Assembly: GCA_002434245.1 (NCBI GenBank)
Contig: DJJR01000075.1
Location: forward strand, 1 to 52,964
DNA: 52,964 bases
Direction: 5' to 3'
DNA from: Pelosinus fermentans
GTDB lineage: Bacteria > Bacillota > Negativicutes > DSM-13327
The translations under genes were made by a program, and so were the position numbers. Of the stretch, positions 6,760 through 14,472 are shown one piece after another (the stretch's first letter is position 1; each line of letters opens with the position of its first letter). Under the pieces are notes generated by a model. The model was not told the DNA's origin, ran no database searches, and saw only the letters and a program-made list of their open reading frames with translations.

Positions 6760-9123
6760 CTATAACTGCACCACAGTAACTCCATCGCCACCTTCATTTA
6801 ATTCACCAATGCTAATATCTCTGACATAATGATGATTTTTCAAATATGTTCTTACTCCTTTTCGCAGAGCTCCAGTTCCTTTTCCATGAATAACCAATAC
6901 TGTACTTAATCCTGCTACTATCGCATCATCAATATACTTTCCTAAGGCATATTCTGCTTCTTCTACCATCATACCTCGTATATCAATTTGCCTGGCGACA
7001 TCTTGAATTTTCATAAAATTTTTGTCACGATTTTTATCTTTAGCAATCTTTTTAATAGGAATGCTGTCGCTGACCAAGCGACAGTCTGTAATTGCAACAT
7101 TCATTTTCATAATGCCCAATTGAACAATTACTTCATTTGTACCAATCGATACTACAGTCCCCTTTTGCTTCAGCGTAGTTATGTATACTTGCATTCCTGG
7201 TGTTAAGACACTGGCAGTAACAATAGGCAGCGAATTATCATCTTCTTCATTTTCATTTAAATTCTCTAGATTGTCCCGCAGACGTTTTCTACTTTTGTCA
7301 AAAATACCTTGTCTTGTCGAGCTGTTACTCTTTGCTGTAAACTGCGCTTTTAGTTCCGTTATAATTTCTTCTGTTTCTCGCCGAGTCTTTCGCAGTAGGG
7401 ATTCGGCTTCTTCTTGTGCTTTGGCTAAAATTTTATGCTTTTTCGCAGCTAATACACTTTCCTCTGTCGCAAGCTTTTCTCTTAAAATCTGCAATGTTTT
7501 TTCTTGCTGAATAACCTCTTCATGGAGTTTATCATAAGCGATCTTCTGTTCTTCCAAAGCATTTAAAACAGTTTCAAATTCTGCATGATCTTTATCAATA
7601 AATTGGCTGGCTTGCTCAATAATACGATCTGATAATCCCAAACGTTTACTAATTGCAAAGGCATTACTGCTCCCAGGAACACCAATCAAAAGGCGATATG
7701 TGGGTCTTAATGTTTGTATATCAAATTCCACACTGGCATTTTCGATTCCCTGTCTTGAATAGGCAAAGGTCTTTAATTCACTATAATGAGTTGTAGCAAT
7801 TGTTTTAGCACCTATATTCAGTAAATGTTCTAATATTGACATAGCTAAAGCAGCTCCCTCATCCGGGTCAGTACCTGCACCAATTTCATCAATTAATACT
7901 AAATCTTCGGATGTGATATGGTTTAAAATTCTCACTAAATTCGTCATATGGGCCGAAAAAGTACTCAGACTCTGCTCAATGCTTTGCTCATCACCAATAT
8001 CGGCAAAAATAGTATTGAATACAGCGATTTCAGAGCCATTTTGTACAGGAATATAGAGTCCAGCCTGTGTCATAAGAGCGAATAACCCTAACGTCTTTAA
8101 CGTTACGGTCTTACCTCCTGTATTTGGACCTGTAATGAGCAATGTATTAAAATCCTTGCCGATAAAAATATCAATCGGAACTACAGCATCAGCCTCAATA
8201 AGAGGATGTCTAGCCTGACGCAGATTAACATATCCTTTATTATTAATAATAGGCATGGTCGCCTGCATAGTCAAACTAAGTTTTGCCTTCGCAAAAGCAA
8301 AATCAATGTTAGCTAACATATCACAATTCATATAAATAGTCTCTGAGACATTCGCAATTTGTTCCGTAGCGGATCTTAAAATTCGCTCAATTTCATTTTT
8401 TTCGGCAGACGTAAGTTGTTTAATTTCATTATTTAAAATTACTACTGCCATCGGTTCAACAAATACTGTAGCACCACTAGCTGATTGATCATGAATGATT
8501 CCAGGAAAATGATTGCGATATTCTTGTTTAATTGGTATAACATATCGCTCATTGCGCACAGTCACTAATGCATCCTGAAAATATTTTTGATATTCACTGG
8601 AACGCAGTATACCATCTAATTTATCTTTAATACGACTTTGAGATGATCGTATTTCCCTGCGTACATGCAAAAGCTCAACACTTGCATCATCACGTATCTG
8701 TCCTTGTTCATTCACAATATTTTCAATAAAATTTTCAATATTACGCAATACATTGATTTTTTCAGCATAACCAAGCAAAATGGTTAATGCTACAGGCATA
8801 TCCATAAAAAAATTTTTCATTCTTCGAGACGCGTATAACGTACTTGCTACAGCTACCAATTCATCAGGAGCAAGTACAGAACCTATTTCTGCACGTTTTA
8901 ACAACGTGCGAATATCACGAATACCACCAAGAGGTATACTAGACATTGCATCCAAAATTCCTCTGGCTTCCTCTGTTTCTGCAATTTTTTCTTTCACTTC
9001 AACTAATTTACTTGACGGTATCAATTCCTCTGCAAGTTCACGCCCCATAATAGAACTACATTTATCTGCGAGCATAGCACGTATTTTGTGATATTCTAAT
9101 GTTTTTAATACTGATATATCCAT
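6760..9123 (-). CDS. mutS2: Endonuclease MutS2
   Basis: This MutS-family ATPase carries a Smr nuclease domain. Family members act on branched recombination intermediates and on collided ribosomes. The 787-residue protein has the MutS core with Walker A GPNTGGKT, Walker B LVLIDEIGAGTDPDEG and the STFSAHM segment. A long coiled coil follows (about residues 510-620), then a C-terminal Smr domain with DIRGMMVEEAEYAL and HGKGTGALRKGV. It lacks the N-terminal mismatch-recognition domain of MutS, as expected. It lies 42 bp downstream of the U32 peptidase gene in the same direction, the usual zapA-U32-mutS2 order. The ATG is preceded by AAAGGA. Confidence 0.95.
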   Translation of the reverse strand: MDISVLKTLEYHKIRAMLADKCSSIMGRELAEELIPSSKLVEVKEKIAETEEARGILDAMSSIPLGGIRDIRTLLKRAEIGSVLAPDELVAVASTLYASRRMKNFFMDMPVALTILLGYAEKINVLRNIENFIENIVNEQGQIRDDASVELLHVRREIRSSQSRIKDKLDGILRSSEYQKYFQDALVTVRNERYVIPIKQEYRNHFPGIIHDQSASGATVFVEPMAVVILNNEIKQLTSAEKNEIERILRSATEQIANVSETIYMNCDMLANIDFAFAKAKLSLTMQATMPIINNKGYVNLRQARHPLIEADAVVPIDIFIGKDFNTLLITGPNTGGKTVTLKTLGLFALMTQAGLYIPVQNGSEIAVFNTIFADIGDEQSIEQSLSTFSAHMTNLVRILNHITSEDLVLIDEIGAGTDPDEGAALAMSILEHLLNIGAKTIATTHYSELKTFAYSRQGIENASVEFDIQTLRPTYRLLIGVPGSSNAFAISKRLGLSDRIIEQASQFIDKDHAEFETVLNALEEQKIAYDKLHEEVIQQEKTLQILREKLATEESVLAAKKHKILAKAQEEAESLLRKTRRETEEIITELKAQFTAKSNSSTRQGIFDKSRKRLRDNLENLNENEEDDNSLPIVTASVLTPGMQVYITTLKQKGTVVSIGTNEVIVQLGIMKMNVAITDCRLVSDSIPIKKIAKDKNRDKNFMKIQDVARQIDIRGMMVEEAEYALGKYIDDAIVAGLSTVLVIHGKGTGALRKGVRTYLKNHHYVRDISIGELNEGGDGVTVVQL

Positions 9124-9165
9124 TCCTTTCCCCCTAGAAATAAAGAAATATATAATTGTATTTCT

Positions 9166-11673
9166 TTATAATACACCACGGAAATAATGCCCTCGGGTGA
9201 TATCTTCATGTTCAGCAGTTTTCATTTTATCCTGCGCAAGCAAGGGATGATCGTCTCCTTGATCCAATAGTTCTCTATATAGTTTGCTGATTCTACCCAA
9301 GTGATCAACCGTACTCTTCTTTCCCTCAATTCGGATACGTTTAATTCCTATTAAACCAAATCGAGGTACATGAGGTAACATACTTAATTCTTTTGCATTT
9401 AGTATATGCATACGACAATATTGATCCGTCACTACTGGAAATCTTTCATTTTTACGATCATTTAACCAATAGTCACGGCGTAAACAAGGCTGGTTACATT
9501 TTCCTGTACCTAATTTGCCAAGATAGCTTCCTATCGCACAATACTCCGATACCATTAATGTTACATAGCCATGAACTAAACATTCTAAAGCCACCTTTTG
9601 ATCACTAGCCAGCTCTTCAATCTGGGAAAAATTTAATTCTGGTGATAAGGTCATACTGGAAATACCTTGTGCAGCTAAAAAATCTATTGATACATCATTG
9701 TATATATTTAATGAATAATCACCGTGGAGTGGCAGGTTTGTTATCTTTTTGGCAATATGCAACGTCCCCAAATTGCTTATTGCAACAGCATCTGGCTGTA
9801 ATTCCTCAAATAAAGCCAATTCCTTCTTCACTTCGTCCATCTGCCATTTTTTCACAATACGAGGAGTATTTAAAATAATTTGCTTACCATATTCGCGTAC
9901 CATCGCTACAGCTCGTCCATATATCTCAGGAGTGATCATGTTATGATCAAAGGTTTCCCCGCCAAACATAATGCAATCTGCACCGGATTCTAAAGACACT
10001 TTAATTTTATCAATCGTATCTGCATTTACCACCAATAAAGGCTGCTGTACGCCAGCTTTATCCCGAATTATATTCGATGATAGAAAATCTCGTGCAACAT
10101 ATTTTTTTCTAGGTAAATCTTCACGCTGAAAAGGCATTAAGCGAGCTTTTTCTAATTCTTCAATTGCTCTGCGCCTAACATCATTGATTTCACTAATTGG
10201 TACCATCACTTCACCAACTATATTGCATTCCAAGGTATTTACGCTAAAGATCGTAGATCCCAGCCGTTCGACCTGCTTGGCAATTACTTCTGAAGTCAAG
10301 GGCCTTTTAATAGCTCTTTGAGCAATAAAGGAAGTCCTAGCCTGACTACAGAAACCATCTCTATCTTGTATACTAATTTCTAAGGGTTGACCTTCCTGTA
10401 CAGTTACTTTGATATCAATTTCTATACGCTTCACCGCATTTGGTTCAGTAAAAAAGGCTCGTGCTCGTTCCATCAAACCGGCATCGAAGACTTTAAAGAC
10501 CCGATCATTTATGCGCACAGGAGCATGCACATGAATTGCTACTTCTGCCCCAGCAGGAGCGTTAGTCACTTTCTGACCATTTACCACCATAGATGATACG
10601 GTTACACTAACCCTGCCACCAACCTTTACCCAAAAATCAACAATATCATTGATATATAAAGGTTCATCTAATTTTATAGTTGCAACTCGTTCCTGATGCT
10701 GATAATCGCTAACCCGGCCAATACGCACCCCCCGGTTGTTCGGCCGACGATCACTCATCATCTTACGTCCCTGATGGTTCTTTAAGTAAGCTGTAGTGAA
10801 TTCACGATTAAAAATTTGTGCCAGTTCTTTTTGCTCCTGCTCTGCAACAACATAGGCATCTGGATTCACTAAACAGGCATCAATTGCTCGCCTATACGTA
10901 TCAACTACCACTGCTACATATTCTGGCCTCTTCATGCGTCCTTCAATTTTAAAAGAGGTTACACCTGCTTGAATAAGCTCAGGTATCAACTCCAATGTGT
11001 TTAAATCTTTAGGACTTAAAAGATATTCCCCGGCATCCGCTTCTAGAAGTAAATCATTTCCATTCTCATCTACAAGGGTATATGGCAAACGACAAGGCTG
11101 GGCGCAACGTCCACGATTACCACTTCGCCCACCAATCATACTACTCATTAGACATTGGCCAGAATATGAAATGCATAATGCCCCATGGACGAAAGCCTCA
11201 ATTTCTGTAGCTGTATTCTTACAAATATATTGAATATCATCCATTGATAACTCTCGTGATACTACTACCCGCTGAAAGCCAAGCTCCGTCAAAAGCTCTA
11301 CGCCTTCTAAATTATGTACTGTCATTTGCGTACTAGCATGTATTGGCATCTCAGGGATAATTTGCTTTGCTATTTTAAAAACACCAATATCTTGAACAAT
11401 AATTGCATCTACACCAGTTCTATACAAATACTGTAAATAAAGCGATAATGCAGGTATTTCACTATTATCAACAAGGGTATTGACAGTCACATAAACCTTA
11501 ACACTACGCAGATGAGCCAAATTTACAGCTTCTACTAATTCCTCATCAGTAAAATTAGGCGCGCTAGCTCGAGCACCAAACATTTTTCCAGCCAAATATA
11601 CGGCATCGGCACCACCTTCTACAGCTGCAATTAAGGCTTCTCGACTACCAACAGGAGCTAATAACTCTATCAT
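9166..11673 (-). CDS. U32 family peptidase / tRNA-hydroxylation-type protein
   Basis: This long U32 protein (835 aa) begins MIELLAPVGSREALIAAVEGGADAVYLAGK, the typical barrel start. It has the Cys cluster GQCLMSSMIGGRSGNRGRCAQPC at about residues 170-195, a DUF3656-like middle, and a second barrel-like half ending with another Cys cluster (EYCAIGSYLG...KCNQPC). U32 proteins were annotated as collagenase-like peptidases. Several relatives (TrhP, RlhA, UbiU/V) are now known to act in RNA or quinone hydroxylation using Fe-S clusters held by these Cys. A peptidase role is therefore uncertain. It lies directly upstream of mutS2 and is probably co-transcribed. Confidence 0.85.
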   Translation of the reverse strand: MIELLAPVGSREALIAAVEGGADAVYLAGKMFGARASAPNFTDEELVEAVNLAHLRSVKVYVTVNTLVDNSEIPALSLYLQYLYRTGVDAIIVQDIGVFKIAKQIIPEMPIHASTQMTVHNLEGVELLTELGFQRVVVSRELSMDDIQYICKNTATEIEAFVHGALCISYSGQCLMSSMIGGRSGNRGRCAQPCRLPYTLVDENGNDLLLEADAGEYLLSPKDLNTLELIPELIQAGVTSFKIEGRMKRPEYVAVVVDTYRRAIDACLVNPDAYVVAEQEQKELAQIFNREFTTAYLKNHQGRKMMSDRRPNNRGVRIGRVSDYQHQERVATIKLDEPLYINDIVDFWVKVGGRVSVTVSSMVVNGQKVTNAPAGAEVAIHVHAPVRINDRVFKVFDAGLMERARAFFTEPNAVKRIEIDIKVTVQEGQPLEISIQDRDGFCSQARTSFIAQRAIKRPLTSEVIAKQVERLGSTIFSVNTLECNIVGEVMVPISEINDVRRRAIEELEKARLMPFQREDLPRKKYVARDFLSSNIIRDKAGVQQPLLVVNADTIDKIKVSLESGADCIMFGGETFDHNMITPEIYGRAVAMVREYGKQIILNTPRIVKKWQMDEVKKELALFEELQPDAVAISNLGTLHIAKKITNLPLHGDYSLNIYNDVSIDFLAAQGISSMTLSPELNFSQIEELASDQKVALECLVHGYVTLMVSEYCAIGSYLGKLGTGKCNQPCLRRDYWLNDRKNERFPVVTDQYCRMHILNAKELSMLPHVPRFGLIGIKRIRIEGKKSTVDHLGRISKLYRELLDQGDDHPLLAQDKMKTAEHEDITRGHYFRGVL

Positions 11674-11731
11674 TTAAATTCATTCCTTTCAAAAACCTTG
11701 CCCTCTATAAAAACATCTCCACATAAAGACG

Positions 11732-11775
11732 CAAAGTACACAAAGATGGCACACGCCCTCTTTGTGTGTACTTTG
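11732..11775. repeat. Imperfect inverted repeat
   Basis: CAAAGTACACAAAGA (11732-11746) is repeated in inverse form at about 11760-11775 with two extra bases. It sits in the 130-bp gap between the YetF-like gene and the U32 gene. It could form a hairpin between them, but no T-run follows, so I do not call it a terminator. Confidence 0.4.
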
Positions 11776-11803
11776 TGTACCTTGATACAGGCATAGTATT
11801 TAT

Positions 11804-12430
11804 CTACTTAATCTTTTCTTGTCTTTTTATATACTCTGCTACATCATGTACATCTGATATAAATTGTTCGAATCTCGCCCATTTCTGACCTAAAGGACTT
11901 AAGGGATTCTCAAAAATACTTTTATAATACAACTCAAGTTCATATTTTGTTATCGGCTCTTTATCTGGAGTCCTTATAACTGTGAAAACTCCGCAACTTT
12001 CCAATCGTGCCAATTTGATATCTGGCAAATTAGTCATATCCATCCCTTGCTTATGAAGTTCTTGCCGTAAATCATCATAGTTAAAATGATTTTTGATAAA
12101 GTTTTCTCGCAAAATTTTTCCATCCTGAATAAGTGTAATTGGCGTCCCCTCTACCCACTTTCGCAAAGTAAGATTTTTTAAGGATACATACGAGATTAAC
12201 TGCTGCAATGCCAAAAGAGCAACTAATCCTTCTATGCCGCTGAGTATAGTCAGTCCTTTATCCATAGATGCAGTAACAATGATGTCACCAATGCCTACCA
12301 TAATAACAAAATCAAAAGGCGATAACTGCCCTACTGTACGATTTCCCATTAAGCGAACAACGATAAGAGCTATAGTAAATAACACCACTATATGTAATAA
12401 AACCTGACCAACATCGGCAGTTTCAAACAC
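11804..12430 (-). CDS. YetF/DUF421 family membrane protein
   Basis: This 208-residue protein has three N-terminal membrane segments (about residues 10-30, 40-60 and 65-82) with the family motif VRLMGNRTVGQLSPFDFVIM. A cytoplasmic YetF domain follows (GTPITLIQDGKILRENF, NYDDLRQELHKQG). Family members are found in spore-formers and some are linked to germination or stress; biochemistry is unknown. A TTG at 12466 begins a longer frame. The GTG at 12430 was chosen because AAAGGAG precedes it at 7 bp. The gene follows zapA by 66 bp in the same direction. Confidence 0.85.
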   Translation of the reverse strand: MFETADVGQVLLHIVVLFTIALIVVRLMGNRTVGQLSPFDFVIMVGIGDIIVTASMDKGLTILSGIEGLVALLALQQLISYVSLKNLTLRKWVEGTPITLIQDGKILRENFIKNHFNYDDLRQELHKQGMDMTNLPDIKLARLESCGVFTVIRTPDKEPITKYELELYYKSIFENPLSPLGQKWARFEQFISDVHDVAEYIKRQEKIK

Positions 12431-12496
12431 TATATCACTCCTTTTAATTGTAGTATTAACAATCAAAAAGCCTGTTATACTGCACGATGGTGTCAG

Positions 12497-12751
12497 TTAT
12501 TTTTCTTCCTCTACCATTCGAATCAATTGTTTATAATTTTGTTCTAAATCTAAATATGCCTCTGCAATATTGAGTGCTGCTAACACAGCCACTTTACCTG
12601 GAGATAATCGCAAATTCTTCTGTGCAATTGTCTTCATACGAGAATCGACTTCTTCAGCAATCGCAATGACTTTCTCAATTTTAGCATCACTCTTTAAACA
12701 ATAGGTTTCACCAAAGATTTCAACTGTTACTTTATGTTTTTTTTCATTCAT
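12497..12751 (-). CDS. zapA: Cell division protein ZapA
   Basis: ZapA binds FtsZ and promotes bundling of protofilaments in the division ring. The 84-residue protein starts with the typical beta-rich head (KVTVEIFGETYCLKSDA). It continues with a helix containing IAEEVDSRMKTIAQ and a C-terminal coiled coil (ALNIAEAYLDLEQNYKQLI). Length is standard. AGGTGAC precedes the ATG. Its position downstream of pheT and upstream of the U32 and mutS2 genes is conserved in Firmicutes, although here an amino acid permease separates it from pheT. Confidence 0.88.
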   Translation of the reverse strand: MNEKKHKVTVEIFGETYCLKSDAKIEKVIAIAEEVDSRMKTIAQKNLRLSPGKVAVLAALNIAEAYLDLEQNYKQLIRMVEEEK

Positions 12752-12851
12752 AACGTCACCTATAATACCTATTTTACTAATTCTACATTCGACCTGACAA
12801 ATATGATTTCCTGCATATGCAGCAAAGAAAACATATTTGTCTTTATTAATA

Positions 12852-12891
12852 CAAAAAGGCAGCTATGAAATAAGTCATAAACTGCCTTTTT
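12852..12891 (-). terminator. Intrinsic terminator after the amino acid permease
   Basis: Reading leftward, CAAAAAGGCAG-TTTATGA pairs with TCATAG-CTGCCTTTTTG across a short loop and ends in a T-run. It begins about 10 bp after the permease stop codon. This separates the permease from zapA. Confidence 0.8.
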
Positions 12892-12901
12892 GTGTATTAT
12901 C

Positions 12902-14290
12902 TTATGCCTTCTCACTTTTATTAAGTAAGCTGTGGTTTTTACCATATAAAAAGTATACTAAAAAACCAATTCCACTCCATACAAAAAACCGCACCCATGT
13001 TTCATAAGGCAAATTATACATTAAATAACCACAGGAAATAACAGCCAAGGGAGCGATTACATTAACTGCAGGGCATCGAAATGGTCGTCTTAATTCCGGC
13101 TTAGTGCGCCGCAGCACTAAAACTCCCACAGAAGCTACTGCAAAAGCAAATAATGTTCCAATATTGGTAAGTTCAGCAATAATTCCAATAGGAGTAAATC
13201 CAGCGACCAAGGCTACTGCAATTCCGCCAACAATTGTAATAATATGGGGTGTTCCATATTGAGGATGGACTTTAGAAATACTAGCCGGGATCAAGCCATC
13301 ACGAGACATTGCAAAGAAAATACGAGATTGCCCATACATTAATACTAGTAATACGGTTGTAATACCACATATAGCACCTGTACCAACTAAAGCAGATCCC
13401 ATATTATATCCAATCGCCCTTAATGCATAGGCTACAGGCTCTGCATTATTTAATTCACTATAAGGTACGACACCTGTTAATACAGCAGCAACGATAATAT
13501 ACAAAATAGTACAGACTAACAATGAGCCAATGATACCAATTGGCAAATCACGATTTGGATTACGACATTCTTCTGCTGCTGTTGCTACTGCATCAAAACC
13601 AATGTATGCAAAAAATATAATCGCAGCACCAGCAGCTACGCCCGAAAAGCCAAAGGGCATAAATGGATCCCAATTGGCAACATTCACTTTAGGACCTGCC
13701 AAAACTAAGAAAATAAAAACCGCAGCTAACTTTATCACTACTAAAATTTTATTAAGTGTTGCACTTTCCTTGGTGCCGCGCACCAAAAGCAAACTTAAAA
13801 AGAAAGAAATTAACATGGCCGGCACATTTGCAATACCGCCATCAGCTGGTACCGCAGTATAGGCCTTTGATACCTCAATACCACCTGATTTCAAAAGACC
13901 TACCATATAGCCAGACCATCCAGCTGCAACAGCACTAGAACCTACAGAATATTCCAAAATTAGATTCCAGCCTACAATCCAAGCAACAATTTCTCCCAAT
14001 GCAGCGTATGTATACGTATAAGCACTACCAGAAATGGGAACCATTGCGGCTAACTCAGCATAAGCCAAGGCGGCAAAGGCACAGGCCAATCCTGAAAGAA
14101 CAAAGGATAGAACTAATGCAGGACCAGCATATTTAGCTGCAGCCACTCCAGTTAAAACAAATATACCAGTACCTATAATACAACCAATTCCAAGAAGTGT
14201 TAAATCCATTGCACCTAACGATTTCTTTAAGCCTTTTTTCTCAGCCCCTTGTAAAAGCTCACTGATACTTTTAGTACGAAACATTCCCAT
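12902..14290 (-). CDS. APC-superfamily amino acid permease
   Basis: This cytoplasmic-membrane amino acid transporter has 462 residues and about 12 membrane helices. It contains the APC hallmark IGCIIGTGIFVLTG in helix 1, followed by GPALVLSFVLSGLACAFAAL and FFAYIGFDAVATAAEECRNP. This resembles the cationic amino acid/YfnA branch (LysE-unrelated, proton-coupled). Substrate cannot be read from sequence. A longer frame from 14350 was rejected, because the ATG at 14290 has AGGTGG at 6 bp. The 180-bp leader between pheT and this gene carries a promoter-like sequence, two hairpins and an intrinsic terminator just before the start, so expression is probably attenuated. Confidence 0.88.
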   Translation of the reverse strand: MGMFRTKSISELLQGAEKKGLKKSLGAMDLTLLGIGCIIGTGIFVLTGVAAAKYAGPALVLSFVLSGLACAFAALAYAELAAMVPISGSAYTYTYAALGEIVAWIVGWNLILEYSVGSSAVAAGWSGYMVGLLKSGGIEVSKAYTAVPADGGIANVPAMLISFFLSLLLVRGTKESATLNKILVVIKLAAVFIFLVLAGPKVNVANWDPFMPFGFSGVAAGAAIIFFAYIGFDAVATAAEECRNPNRDLPIGIIGSLLVCTILYIIVAAVLTGVVPYSELNNAEPVAYALRAIGYNMGSALVGTGAICGITTVLLVLMYGQSRIFFAMSRDGLIPASISKVHPQYGTPHIITIVGGIAVALVAGFTPIGIIAELTNIGTLFAFAVASVGVLVLRRTKPELRRPFRCPAVNVIAPLAVISCGYLMYNLPYETWVRFFVWSGIGFLVYFLYGKNHSLLNKSEKA

Positions 14291-14330
14291 TAAGCTCCAC
14301 CTTTCTTTTTTATAAATCGCAAAGCAGCTC

Positions 14331-14394
14331 AAAAAAATAGACCTGCCCACAAGGACAGATCTATCCAGATCTAAACGTTCATAAACGCCTAGAT
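14331..14394 (-). promoter_or_regulatory. Candidate attenuator in the permease leader
   Basis: On the minus strand an 11-bp hairpin (arms 14394-14384 and 14379-14369, loop TATG) is followed closely by a second 11-bp hairpin and seven T residues (14365-14331). This intrinsic terminator ends only 41 nt before the permease ATG. It could end pheST transcripts, but no promoter fits between it and the gene, so readthrough must be regulated or continuous. I see no match to a named riboswitch. Confidence 0.5.
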
Positions 14395-14409
14395 AGCTAT
14401 CCCGTTAAC

Positions 14410-14438
14410 AGGATAACACAAGTAAAGTCATAGGTAAA
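14410..14438 (-). promoter_or_regulatory. Possible permease promoter
   Basis: The minus strand reads TTTACC (14438-14433), 17 nt, then TATCCT (14415-14410). Start would be near 14403, giving a leader of about 113 nt that contains both hairpins of the attenuator. It is only a moderate match to consensus. Confidence 0.35.
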
Positions 14439-14472
14439 GATTTTTTTGTGCTTTCACAAGAGACATTTTGTA

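Noticed and set aside
6264..6797. Minus-strand ORF of 177 codons opposite the Gly-rich gene
   Set aside because: The Gly codons of the sense strand read as Pro on this strand, giving artificial proline runs, and the frame crosses a terminator and the mutS2 end.
11732..11775. Inverted repeat as the YetF or U32 terminator
   Set aside because: Arms are imperfect and no T-run follows on either strand.
12431..12466. TTG start for the YetF-like gene
   Set aside because: No ribosome-binding site precedes it, while the GTG at 12430 has AAAGGAG at 7 bp.
14331..14438. Permease leader as a c-di-AMP, lysine or guanidine riboswitch
   Set aside because: None of the conserved core sequences of these classes is present, and the leader is too short for lysine or ydaO types.
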